A DNA stretch of 64,000 nucleotides from Streptomyces rishiriensis (GTDB lineage: Bacteria > Actinomycetota > Actinomycetes > Streptomycetales > Streptomycetaceae): the NCBI RefSeq assembly GCF_030815485.1, contig NZ_JAUSWV010000002.1, positions 1,364,001 through 1,428,000 of the forward strand. The letters run 5' to 3'. Below, in pieces: positions 16,095 through 24,201 of the stretch (the stretch's first letter is position 1; every line of letters starts with the position of its first letter). The position numbers were made by a program, and so were the translations under genes. The notes below the pieces were generated by a model. It was not told where the DNA came from and did no database searches. It worked only from the letters and a program-made list of their open reading frames with translations.

Positions 16095-16452
16095 TGTCGG
16101 TGACGACCAGGAGGAGGCGGATCTCGTCGTACGGGTCGAGGTCCGCCACCCCCAGGGCCACCCAGCGGCCGTGCTCCGGCGCCCGCCAGAGGTACACGTC
16201 GCCCACCAGGAGGCTGAGCTCGGCCCAGGGCTCGGGTATCTCCTCGGCCGCGGTCCGCAGCCGGACCGTCTCCAGCCCGACGTGGTACGGATCCCCCCAT
16301 CTCACCGTCAGTTTCCCGGCCAGGTGCTCCTTCTCCTCGTGGAACCGCTCCACCTCCGCGAGACGCACCGCCGCGTCCGCGACCGCCAGGCCGTGACTGG
16401 TCGCCAAGGCCGTCATGGGGTCACCGGCCGCGAGGTACCCGTCGATGTCCAT
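16081..16452 (-). CDS. Conserved hypothetical protein
   Basis: I do not recognise this family. The 123-residue product is acidic and soluble, begins MDIDGYLAAGDPMTALATS, has a helical ARLAEVERFHEEKEHLAG-like middle and a beta-rich second half (VRWGDPYHVG, LLVGDVYLWRAPEHGRWVALG). No signal peptide or TM helix is present. Codon use is like its neighbours. The frame continues 18 codons upstream to 16506, but ATG 16452 gives the more natural N-terminus; the ribosome site is weak at both. It is convergent with the glycosylase and divergent from the ROK gene. Confidence 0.6.
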   Translation of the reverse strand: MDIDGYLAAGDPMTALATSHGLAVADAAVRLAEVERFHEEKEHLAGKLTVRWGDPYHVGLETVRLRTAAEEIPEPWAELSLLVGDVYLWRAPEHGRWVALGVADLDPYDEIRLLLVVTDTDPP

Positions 16453-16716
16453 GGGTTCCAGTAAACCCGCCGCCACTGACAATTGGCGGACCGTCAGCCC
16501 GCCCACCGCTCGGGAATCCCGTCGGCGCGCCCTGCGCCGAGCCGGCGGAGCCCGGGCGCGGAGCGGGACGCGGCGGTGATCACGGTGTGAAGGTCGGGGG
16601 GCGTCGCACCGAGGCGAGCGCGCTCCGCAGGTATCGGTACGGATTCCTTACTCGCCGGGGTCCGTCCCGCCGAGTACGATCCGCCCAAACACGCGCACGA
16701 GCTGGAAGGACGGACG

Positions 16717-17874
16717 TTGGGGCAGCTGACCGGCGGGGATCCCTCGCTGTTGCGAAGGATCAATTCCGCGGTGGTGCTGCACGCGCTGCGTGCCGCGGAC
16801 TGCGCGACGCTCACGGAGATCACCCGCGTGACGGGCCTGTCCCGGCCGACGGTCGAGGGGGTCGTCGAGGACCTCATGGGGGCGGGGCTCGTCGTCGAGA
16901 AGGCGGCCGACGAGAGTGTCGCCCGGCGGCAGGGGCGGCCCGCGCGGCGGTTCCGGTTCCGGGCGGAGGCCGGACACCTGCTGGGGCTGGAGATCGGCTC
17001 GCACCGGGTGGCCGCGCTGCTGGCCGACCTGGACGGCCGGATCCTGGGCGCGCAGGCCAAGGACGTCGACGAGGCGGCCCCGGCCGACGAACGCCTGGAG
17101 CGGCTGCGTACGGCCGTCGCCGAGCTGTTGCGACGGGCGGGCGTGCCGCGCAGCTCGCTGCGGGCCGTGGGGGTCGGCACGCCCGGGATCGTGGAGGCGG
17201 ACGGGACCGTGCGGCTGGGCACCGCGCTGCCCGAGTGGACCGGACTACGGCTGGGCGAGCGGCTGAGCCGTTCCTTCAAGTGCCCGGTGCTGGTGGAGAA
17301 CGACGCCAACGCGGCGGCCGTGGCCGAACACTGGAAGGGGGCGGCCACCGAGTCCGACGACATCGTCTTCGTGCTGGCCGGGTTGAGCCCGGGCGCCGGT
17401 TCCCTGATCGGCGGCCGGCTGCACCGGGGGTACGGCGGGGCGGCCGGGGAGATCGGGGCGCTGCATCTGCTGGGCCGGGAGGTGACGCCGGAGACGCTGC
17501 TGTCCATGACGGACGAGCCGCTGCATCCGCTCGACGAGCAGGCGGTCGCCGAGGTGTTCGCGCAGGCCCGCGAGGGCGACAAGCAGGCCCGGGCGGCGGT
17601 GGACCGCTTCATCCAGCGGCTCGTCCACGACGTGGCCGCGCTGGTCCTGGCGCTCGATCCGGAGCTGGTCGTGGTGGGCGGCTGGGCGGCCGGTCTGGAC
17701 GGTGTGCTGGAGCCTCTGCGGAACGAGTTGGCGCGCTACTGTCTGCGCCCGCCGAGGGTGGTCCTGTCGCTCCTCGGTGAGGCGGCGGTGGCGACGGGGG
17801 CGCTGCGGCTCGCCCTCGACCATGTCGAGGAGCAGCTGTTCGCGGTCGAGGGCACGGTCACGGCGCGGCGGTGA
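16717..17874 (+). CDS. ROK-family transcriptional regulator
   Basis: A 385-residue protein with an N-terminal winged helix (LTEITRVTGLSRPTVEGVVEDL, residues 30-55) and a C-terminal ROK/hexokinase fold (VGVGTPGIVEADGTV, VENDANAAAVAEH, GGAAGEIGALH). ROK repressors bind sugars and control sugar genes. The CxCGxxGCxE zinc motif of the family is absent: the segment after GEIGALHLLGRE has no cysteines, so it neither binds zinc nor probably phosphorylates sugar. The TTG start is backed by GGAAGGA at 16703-16709. No sugar genes adjoin it. Confidence 0.85.
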   Translation: MGQLTGGDPSLLRRINSAVVLHALRAADCATLTEITRVTGLSRPTVEGVVEDLMGAGLVVEKAADESVARRQGRPARRFRFRAEAGHLLGLEIGSHRVAALLADLDGRILGAQAKDVDEAAPADERLERLRTAVAELLRRAGVPRSSLRAVGVGTPGIVEADGTVRLGTALPEWTGLRLGERLSRSFKCPVLVENDANAAAVAEHWKGAATESDDIVFVLAGLSPGAGSLIGGRLHRGYGGAAGEIGALHLLGREVTPETLLSMTDEPLHPLDEQAVAEVFAQAREGDKQARAAVDRFIQRLVHDVAALVLALDPELVVVGGWAAGLDGVLEPLRNELARYCLRPPRVVLSLLGEAAVATGALRLALDHVEEQLFAVEGTVTARR

Positions 17875-17895
17875 CCGGCCGTCAGCGGTGAAACG

Positions 17896-17928
17896 CACCG
17901 CGCCCCGGCGGAGTTCCGGGGCGCGGTG
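17896..17928. terminator. Bidirectional hairpin between ROK and GntR genes
   Basis: A perfect 13-bp stem (CACCGCGCCCCGG with CCGGGGCGCGGTG) and a 7-base loop CGGAGTT lie between the convergent ROK and GntR genes. Confidence 0.75.
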
Positions 17929-17949
17929 ACGGTGTCCGCCCGGTGGCCG

Positions 17950-17977
17950 GGTGCAGGCTGTTCAGGGAACCTGCACC
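17950..17977. terminator. Second hairpin in the ROK/GntR spacer
   Basis: GGTGCAGG (17950-17957) pairs with CCTGCACC (17970-17977) around a 12-base loop, and flanking CCGG bases extend it with a bulge. It probably ends the reverse-strand GntR transcript. Confidence 0.45.
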
Positions 17978-18002
17978 GGCATGCCCGGGTCGGAAGGGGT
18001 GT

Positions 18003-18764
18003 TCAGGAGGCCTGGCGCTCCGGTCCGTGGTGTATCTCCACGCCGCCGGACGCGCCGAACGTCAGCCGGCAGGTGTCCGCGCGGTAGGTCGCGACGGAGA
18101 GCGCCGCGGTGCGTCCCCCGGCGAAGAAGCGGGTGGTGACGACGAGGACCGGGGCGCCGGGGAGCCGGTCGAGTTCCCGGGCGTCGTCCGCGCGGGCCGA
18201 GCCCAGCTCCACCGCGCGGTCCTGGCCCTCCAGTTCCAGGCGCTGGAGCTCGCGCAGCACCGCACGCGCGCGTGCGGCCTCGGAGGGGGTGTCGATCGCG
18301 GTGAGGTCGGGCACCGAGGTCACGGGGACGTAGAGCAGTTCGGCGGCGACCGGCTGGCCGTGCGAGACCCGCGAGCGGCGCACGATGTGCACGGCCTGGT
18401 CGCGCGCGGTCTCCAATGCGGTGGCGACGACCGCGGGCGGGGCCGCGAGCGTGCAGCCGGACGTCTGCCAGGCGTCGTCGCCCGTGCCCGGCCAGACCTG
18501 CTGCTCGCTGCCGACGGCGACGCCCATCCGCGGCGGCGCGACGGTGGTGCCGACGCCACGGCGGCGCTGGAGGCGGCCCTCCAGTTCGAGCTGCTCCAGT
18601 GCCTGGCGGAGCGTGGCGCGGGCGACGCCGAAACGGGCCGCCAGGTCACGCTCGTTGGGCAGGATCTCGCCGACCGTGAATTCCGAGTCGAGTGCCTCGC
18701 TGAGCACGGTCTTGAGATGCCAGTACTTCGGTTCCGGTACCGATTCCAGCTGCGTGGTCCCCAC
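18003..18764 (-). CDS. GntR-family regulator with UTRA domain (HutC/DasR type)
   Basis: A 253-residue protein with an N-terminal GntR winged helix (VGEILPNERDLAARFGVARA then TLRQALEQLELEGRL, residues 25-75) and a C-terminal UTRA effector domain (about 95-245, with VSHGQPVAAELLYVP and RADTCRLTFGASG). UTRA proteins sense sugars, sugar phosphates or histidine derivatives. The frame is open to 18980, but GTG 18764 has GGAGGA 5-10 bases upstream on the reverse strand. The shared spacer with the divergent hydrolase contains an AT-rich stretch and a 14-bp palindrome that could be its own or a DasR site. Confidence 0.85.
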   Translation of the reverse strand: MGTTQLESVPEPKYWHLKTVLSEALDSEFTVGEILPNERDLAARFGVARATLRQALEQLELEGRLQRRRGVGTTVAPPRMGVAVGSEQQVWPGTGDDAWQTSGCTLAAPPAVVATALETARDQAVHIVRRSRVSHGQPVAAELLYVPVTSVPDLTAIDTPSEAARARAVLRELQRLELEGQDRAVELGSARADDARELDRLPGAPVLVVTTRFFAGGRTAALSVATYRADTCRLTFGASGGVEIHHGPERQAS

Positions 18765-18863
18765 CCTGTCCTCCGCAATCGCCGTGGTCCGGCGGCGTTT
18801 TTTCGCGCCCTTGTTTATTAAAGGTTGTTGTACTTCTCTGCGACCATAGGGCGGCCCCCACCC

Positions 18864-18877
18864 TTGGTCAAGACCAA
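18864..18877. promoter_or_regulatory. DasR-like operator TTGGTCAAGACCAA
   Basis: Six-base arms TTGGTC and GACCAA flank AA. The DasR-responsive element of Streptomyces has the core TGGTCTAGACCA, so 11 of 12 core positions agree (consensus from memory). It lies 100 bases upstream of the GntR start and about 230 bases upstream of the hydrolase start. Confidence 0.5.
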
Positions 18878-19105
18878 TCCTCGATCCCTCTCGAGGCCGA
18901 CAGGCGTCCGACAGGAAAGCGTTCACTGGGCGTTCGTACAGGGGCGCTTTCGTGACACTCCGGCAAGGTCCGGTCAACAAACGACCCCGGGGCGCGCACG
19001 GTTCGCCCGGCTTCCCTCAGGGGCTACCCGTCGGTAGCTATTGCTGACAAGCTGTCTACGGCGTCCGCCGGCCGGTCCACGGCCAGTCCAGTCGAGGAGC
19101 TCCCC

Positions 19106-19936
19106 ATGACCGCCACCGTCTCCTTCACGGTCCCCTCCCCCAGTGGCCCGCTGCCCGTCACCGTCTCCTACGCGCGCGTGGGACGGGGCGAGCCGCTGCT
19201 CCTGCTGCACGGCATCGGACACCACCGGCAGGCGTGGGACCCGGTGGTCGACATCCTGGCCACCGAGCGCGAGGTCATCGCCGTGGACCTGCCCGGCTTC
19301 GGCGCGTCCCCGCCGCTGCCCGACGGACTGGCCTACGACCTGCCCACGACGGCCGCCGTGTTCGCCGCCTTCTGCGAGGCGCTGGAGCTCGACCGGCCGC
19401 ACGTCGCGGGCAACTCCCTCGGCGGACTGCTCGCCCTGGAACTCGGACGCGAGAAGCTCGTACGGTCCGTCACCGCACTGTCGCCCGCCGGATTCTGGTC
19501 GCGGGCCGAGCGGCGCTACGCCTTCGGCGTCCTCCTCACCATGCGGCACATCTCGCGCCGGATGCCGCTGCCGCTCGTCGAGCGGATGGCGAGCACGGCG
19601 GCCGGCCGTACGGCCCTCACCAGCACCATCTACGCCCGCCCGAGCCGTCGTTCACCCGAGGCCGTGGTCGCCGAGACACTGGCCCTGGCCCGGGCGACCG
19701 GGTTCGACCAGACCCTGCGGGCCGGCGCCACCGTCCGGTTCACCGACGACCTCCCCGGTGTCCCGGTCACGCTGGGCTGGGGCACCCGCGACTGGCTGCT
19801 CGTACGCCGCCAGGGTGTCCGGGCCAAGCGGATCATCCCCGCCGCACGCCTGGTGCGACTGCCCGGCTGCGGCCACTGCCCGATGAGCGACGACCCCGCG
19901 CTCGTCGCGCGGGTGATTCTCGACGGCAGCCGCTGA
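19106..19936 (+). CDS. Alpha/beta hydrolase
   Basis: A 276-residue alpha/beta hydrolase. The oxyanion strand is LLLLHGIGHHRQAW, the nucleophile elbow VAGNSLGGLLALEL (Ser near residue 106), the acid GWGTRDWLLV and the base GCGHCPMSDDP. The fold subgroup contains C-C hydrolases, haloperoxidase-like enzymes and esterases; the substrate is not readable. GAGGAG at 19094-19099 supports the ATG. Its 3' end overlaps the long tail of the convergent DMT gene by 285 bases. Confidence 0.87.
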   Translation: MTATVSFTVPSPSGPLPVTVSYARVGRGEPLLLLHGIGHHRQAWDPVVDILATEREVIAVDLPGFGASPPLPDGLAYDLPTTAAVFAAFCEALELDRPHVAGNSLGGLLALELGREKLVRSVTALSPAGFWSRAERRYAFGVLLTMRHISRRMPLPLVERMASTAAGRTALTSTIYARPSRRSPEAVVAETLALARATGFDQTLRAGATVRFTDDLPGVPVTLGWGTRDWLLVRRQGVRAKRIIPAARLVRLPGCGHCPMSDDPALVARVILDGSR

Positions 19937-20818
19937 GCCCCCCGCGGTCCGCCGCAGCACGCCGGCCCCCAGGGCGACTCCGGCCCCGACGAGCGCGCTT
20001 CCCACGGCCTGGGCGGGGCCGTAGGAGCCCGTTCCGACGAGGGGGGCGGTGCAGGCGGCCGCCACCGGGATCAGCCCGGAGAAAAGCGTGGCGCGTTCCG
20101 CGCCGATCCGCTGCATGCCCATGTACCAGCACACGAAGCCGACCACGGTGACGACGGCGGCCTGCCACAGCAGCGCGGCGGCCTCCGCGCCGTCCGGCCG
20201 CCGCAGCCACCCGCCGCCGTCGAGCAGCAGCCCGGTCGCGGCGGCCTCGGCCGCGGCGATCCCGCACACCGTGGCGGACAGCAGCCGTGGACCCAGAATC
20301 CGCAGGACGGGCACGGCCAGGACCGCGAAACCGACCTCCCCGGCCAGCGCGCAGACCGAGTAGGCGATGCCCGCGCCGTCCGAACGGCCCCATCCCTGCA
20401 CGGTGAAGGCGCCGACGGCGACCAGCGACGCCCCGATCAGCACCGGACGGCGGGGTCGCCGCCCCTCCAGCAGGGGGACGACGACCGCCACGACGATGGG
20501 CGCGCAGCCCACGAAGACGCCGGGGACGGCGGGTTCCGCCGAGCGCTCGGCGGCCAGCACCGCCAGGTTGAAGCCGACCATCCCGACGGCCGCGAGCACC
20601 GCCAGGCGCAGCCACGGACGGAGGGTGAGCGCCCGCAGCCGGGCTCCTGCCCCGGCCCCCGCCAGGGGCACGAGCAGCAGACAGGCGAGGCCGTAGCGCA
20701 GGGCCTGGCCACCCGCGTACGGATAGGCGCCGAGGACGCTGTTGGCGGTGAAAGAGCCTCCGACGAGGAGACAGGCGAGCGCGGCGAGCAGGGACCCGCG
20801 CAGAGTGGTGGCGTTCAT
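19652..20818 (-). CDS. EamA/DMT-family transporter with read-through C-terminal tail
   Basis: The first 290 or so residues form a drug/metabolite transporter of two five-helix EamA repeats, starting LLAALACLLVGGSFTANSVL and ending in ALVGAGVALGAGVLRR. That is the normal family length. The frame then stays open for about 95 residues (388 in total), running antisense through the end of the hydrolase gene with a composition unlike a transporter. Either the natural stop has been lost or the tail is real. It is divergent from the MocR regulator by 47 bases, the usual layout for a MocR-controlled exporter of amino acids or vitamins. Confidence 0.8.
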   Translation of the reverse strand: MNATTLRGSLLAALACLLVGGSFTANSVLGAYPYAGGQALRYGLACLLLVPLAGAGAGARLRALTLRPWLRLAVLAAVGMVGFNLAVLAAERSAEPAVPGVFVGCAPIVVAVVVPLLEGRRPRRPVLIGASLVAVGAFTVQGWGRSDGAGIAYSVCALAGEVGFAVLAVPVLRILGPRLLSATVCGIAAAEAAATGLLLDGGGWLRRPDGAEAAALLWQAAVVTVVGFVCWYMGMQRIGAERATLFSGLIPVAAACTAPLVGTGSYGPAQAVGSALVGAGVALGAGVLRRTAGGSAAAVENHPRDERGVVAHRAVAAAGQSHQACGGDDPLGPDTLAAYEQPVAGAPAQRDRDTGEVVGEPDGGAGPQGLVEPGRPGQGQCLGDHGLG

Positions 20819-20865
20819 GAGGGTGACGCTAGGAACGGTGGCGGTCCCGGTTAAGGTCCACTTCC

Positions 20866-22302
20866 ATGACGCCATCGGGGACCAATCCCGGCCCGGAGCC
20901 CGGATCGGCGGCCTGGGAACTGCTGCTGCCGGCCGCCTCGGCCCCGCCGCGCGCGCGTGGCCGTGCCCTCCAGAGCGCCCTGCGGGAGGCGGTCCGCTCG
21001 GGACGGCTCGCGCGGGGCACCCGGCTGCCGTCGAGCCGGGACCTCGCCGCCGATCTCGGCGTCTCGCGCGGGCTGGTGACGGAGGCGTACGAACAGTTGA
21101 CGGCGGAGGGCTACCTGCGCAGCGGCCGCGGCGCGGGCACGTGGGTGAGCGCCGCCGTCCGGGCGGCCCGGCCACGCGCGCGGGACCTCGCCGCTCATCC
21201 TCCCGGCGTACGGGCCGACTTCGTGCCGGGCACCCCGGACCTGTCGCTGTTCCCGCGGGCCGCCTGGGCCGCCGCGCAGCGGGGTGTGCTCGCCGAGTTG
21301 CCCCATCACGACCTCGGCTATCCCGATCCGCGCGGGCTGCCCCGGCTGCGGACCGCGCTCGCCGAACTCCTCGCCCGCCGCCGGGGCGTGGTCGCCGACC
21401 CCGAGCGCCTCGTCGTCGTCTCCGGGGTGGCCCAGGCGACGGCGCTGCTCGGGCTCGCACTGCACGCGCGCGGGACGGTCGCCGTCGGCGTCGAGGACCC
21501 CGGGAGCCCCCGGCACGGCGCCCTGTACGCGGCGGCGGGCCTCAGCACCGTGCCGCTGGCGCTCGACGCGGAGGGGCTGGCCATGGAGCCGCTCGCATCG
21601 TCCGGGGTGCGGACGGTGGTGACGACGCCCGCGCACCAGTTCCCCACCGGCATCGCGTACTCCGCGCGGCGGCGGGCCGAACTGCTCGACTGGGCGAGGT
21701 CGGTGGACGGCTTCGTGGTCGAGGACGACTACGACGGCGACTTCCGTTACGACCGCGCTCCCGTGGGCGCACTCCAGGGCCTGGACCCCGAGCGCGTGGC
21801 CTACACCGGGTCGGTCAGCAAGTCGCTGGCGCCGGGACTGCGGCTCGGCTGGCTGCTCGTTCCCGAGGCGCTGGCCGAGGAGGTCGTCGAGCGCAAGCGG
21901 ACGACGGACCTCGGCCATCCCACCCTCGATCAGGCACTGTTCGCCCGGTTCGTGGAGCGCGGCGACTACGACCGTCAGCTGCGCCGCTGCCAGCGCGCCT
22001 ACCGGGAGCGCCGGGACGCCCTGGTGAGCGCGCTCGGGGAGCACTTCCCCGGGGCGCGGGTCTCCGGGATCGCGGCGGGCCTGCATGTCATCGTCGGGTT
22101 CCCCGTGCGGTACGGGCCCCGGGATCGGTTCCTCGCGCGGACGGCCGCGGCGGGTGTCGAGGTGCGGGAGCTGACGGAGTACGCACACGCGCGTGACGTG
22201 CGGGGGGCGCACATACGTCTCGTCCTCGGCTACGCGCAGATGTCGCCCGCGCGCATCCGGGACGGCGTACGTCTGATGGCGGAGGCCGTCGCGAGCGGGT
22301 GA
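20866..22302 (+). CDS. MocR-family regulator (GntR helix-turn-helix fused to PLP aminotransferase domain)
   Basis: A 478-residue protein: winged helix at residues 28-95 (LPSSRDLAADLGVSRGLVTE) joined to a fold-type I aminotransferase domain. The PLP lysine is in SVSKSLAPGLRLGW and the ring-binding Asp in VVEDDYDGDF. MocR regulators such as PdxR and GabR bind PLP and an amino compound and act on a divergent gene; here that is the DMT transporter 47 bases away. The ATG has no clear ribosome site. Confidence 0.9.
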   Translation: MTPSGTNPGPEPGSAAWELLLPAASAPPRARGRALQSALREAVRSGRLARGTRLPSSRDLAADLGVSRGLVTEAYEQLTAEGYLRSGRGAGTWVSAAVRAARPRARDLAAHPPGVRADFVPGTPDLSLFPRAAWAAAQRGVLAELPHHDLGYPDPRGLPRLRTALAELLARRRGVVADPERLVVVSGVAQATALLGLALHARGTVAVGVEDPGSPRHGALYAAAGLSTVPLALDAEGLAMEPLASSGVRTVVTTPAHQFPTGIAYSARRRAELLDWARSVDGFVVEDDYDGDFRYDRAPVGALQGLDPERVAYTGSVSKSLAPGLRLGWLLVPEALAEEVVERKRTTDLGHPTLDQALFARFVERGDYDRQLRRCQRAYRERRDALVSALGEHFPGARVSGIAAGLHVIVGFPVRYGPRDRFLARTAAAGVEVRELTEYAHARDVRGAHIRLVLGYAQMSPARIRDGVRLMAEAVASG

Positions 22303-22344
22303 CGTGGTCCGCGCGCGGCGGATCCTGCGGCGGCGCGGCCAGTT

Positions 22345-22366
22345 GTTCACCTGTGGTTTCCGTGGG
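22345..22366 (+). promoter_or_regulatory. PHO-box-like direct repeat before phoD
   Basis: GTTCACCTGTG (22345-22355) is followed at once by GTTTCCGTGGG (22356-22366), two 11-base units with the GTTCACC core of the Streptomyces PhoP operator, the second one degenerate. It ends 65 bases before the phosphatase start, a normal distance for a PhoP-activated promoter. Confidence 0.55.
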
Positions 22367-22431
22367 CGCTGCGGCGCCCCCGTAGTTGTGGCTGTGCACA
22401 CCGGCCGGTTCTCGCCCCTGGAGGCCCCTCC

Positions 22432-24018
22432 ATGTCACCCAGTCCGTTCCCCGGGCGCCGCAGCGTCCTGCGCGGCTCGCTCGCCGCTTCCGCGGCCCTG
22501 ACCCTGCCCGCCGCCCTCGGCGCGGCGCCCGCTCTCGCGCTGTCCGGGCGGCCCAAGGCCGGCTGGGGCGTGCAGAGCGGGGACGTGACCTCCGACTCCG
22601 GGCTGGTGTGGGTGCGTTCGGACCGTCCGGCGCGGATGATCGTGGAGACCGCGGCCACCGAGTCGTTCCGGGGCGCGCGCCGCCTGCACGGTCCGCTGCT
22701 CGGCGCCGGCACGGACTTCACCGGCACGACCCGGCTGCACGGGCTGCCGGCCGGCGAGCAGATCCACTACCGGGTGCTGCTCGCCGACCCGGACGACCCG
22801 CGGCGCACGGGTGAGCCGGTGACCGGCACCTTCCGCACCGTGTCCGCGGGGCGTCGGCGCGGGGTGCGCTTCCTGTGGTCCGGGGACCTCGCGGGCCAGG
22901 GCTGGGGCATCAACCCCGAGCTGGGCGGTTACCGCATCTACGACGCGATGGCGAAGCTCGATCCCGACTTCTTCCTGTGCAGCGGCGACAACATCTACGC
23001 CGACGGCCCGATCACGGCGACCCAGGCACTGCCCGACGGCACCCTCTGGCGGAACGTCACCACCGAGGAGAAGTCCAAGGTCGCCGAGTCTCTCGCCGAG
23101 TTCCGCGGCAACTTCCGCTACAACCTGCTCGACGAGAACCTGCGCCGCTTCAACGCGCAGGTGCCGTCCGTCGTCCAGTGGGACGACCACGAGGTCCGCA
23201 ACAACTGGTACCCGGGCGAGGTGATCGCCGACTCCGACGCCCGCTACACGGAGAAGAGCGTCGACGTGCTCGCGGGGCGCGCCCGGCGGGCGTTCGGCGA
23301 GTACTTCCCGATCTCGACCCTGCGTCCGGGCGCCGAGGAGGGCCGGGTCCACCGCGTCGTGCGCCACGGTCCGCTGCTGGACGTGTTCGTGCTCGACATG
23401 CGGACGTACCGCAACGCCAACTCGCCCGGCGACCAGCGCGTGGACCCGCAGGGCATCCTCGGCGCCGAACAGCTGGAGTGGCTGAAGCGGGAGCTCTCCC
23501 GGTCGCGGGCGGTGTGGAAGGTCATCGCCGCCGACATGCCGCTCGGGCTGGTCGTGCCGGACGCCACCGAGGGCAGGGCGAACATCGAGGCCGTGGCGCA
23601 GGGCGACCCGGGCGCCCCGCTGGGCCGTGAGCTCCAGATCGCCGAGCTGCTGCGGTACGTCAAGCACCGGCGGATCACCGGCACGGTGTGGCTGACGGCA
23701 GACGTCCACCACACGTCGGCGCAGCACTACCAGCCGTCGCGGGCCGCGTTCACCGACTTCGAGCCGTTCTGGGAGTTCGTCTCCGGTCCGCTCAACGCCG
23801 GTGCCTTCCCGGCCGCCGCGCTCGACGGCACCTTCGGTCCGGAGCGGGTGTTCGTGAAGGCGCCGACCGCGTCGAACGTGTCGCCCGCCGGCGGCTACCA
23901 GTTCTTCGGCGAGGTCGACATCGACGGCGGCAGCGGGGAGCTGACGGTGCGTCTGCGCGAGCAGGACGGCACCGTCCTGTTCACCAAGGTGCTCCAGCCG
24001 GGACGGGTCGGCCAGTAG
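22432..24018 (+). CDS. phoD: TAT-secreted alkaline phosphatase/phosphodiesterase, PhoD family
   Basis: A 528-residue secreted phosphatase. The N-terminus GRRSVLRGSLAASAALTLP is a twin-arginine signal. A PhoD N-terminal Fn3-like domain (residues 45-130) comes before the metallophosphatase domain with WSGDLAGQG, CSGDNIYADGP, VQWDDHEVRNNW and LTADVHHTSAQ, which supply the Fe3+/Ca2+ ligands. PhoD releases phosphate from mono- and diesters outside the cell and is induced by PhoP under phosphate starvation; a PHO-box-like repeat lies upstream. GGAGG lies directly before the ATG. Confidence 0.92.
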   Translation: MSPSPFPGRRSVLRGSLAASAALTLPAALGAAPALALSGRPKAGWGVQSGDVTSDSGLVWVRSDRPARMIVETAATESFRGARRLHGPLLGAGTDFTGTTRLHGLPAGEQIHYRVLLADPDDPRRTGEPVTGTFRTVSAGRRRGVRFLWSGDLAGQGWGINPELGGYRIYDAMAKLDPDFFLCSGDNIYADGPITATQALPDGTLWRNVTTEEKSKVAESLAEFRGNFRYNLLDENLRRFNAQVPSVVQWDDHEVRNNWYPGEVIADSDARYTEKSVDVLAGRARRAFGEYFPISTLRPGAEEGRVHRVVRHGPLLDVFVLDMRTYRNANSPGDQRVDPQGILGAEQLEWLKRELSRSRAVWKVIAADMPLGLVVPDATEGRANIEAVAQGDPGAPLGRELQIAELLRYVKHRRITGTVWLTADVHHTSAQHYQPSRAAFTDFEPFWEFVSGPLNAGAFPAAALDGTFGPERVFVKAPTASNVSPAGGYQFFGEVDIDGGSGELTVRLREQDGTVLFTKVLQPGRVGQ

Positions 24019-24045
24019 TCCGCCGTCCCGTACCCTCGGACACGT

Positions 24046-24078
24046 GCCGCGCACCGGCGTCATCCCCCGGTGCGCGGC
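24046..24078 (+). terminator. Hairpin after phoD
   Basis: GCCGCGCACCG (24046-24056) pairs perfectly with CGGTGCGCGGC (24068-24078) around an 11-base loop, 28 bases after the phoD stop. Confidence 0.7.
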
Positions 24079-24201
24079 CGTACGCGGCGCCTCGTTCAGG
24101 GCGTGAAGGTAGAAGGATTAACAAAACGGGCATTGGTAACCTTTACCCATCAGTCACAAACCGTTCGTGATCACGCAACACCATTCCTCCACAGTGGCTG
24201 C

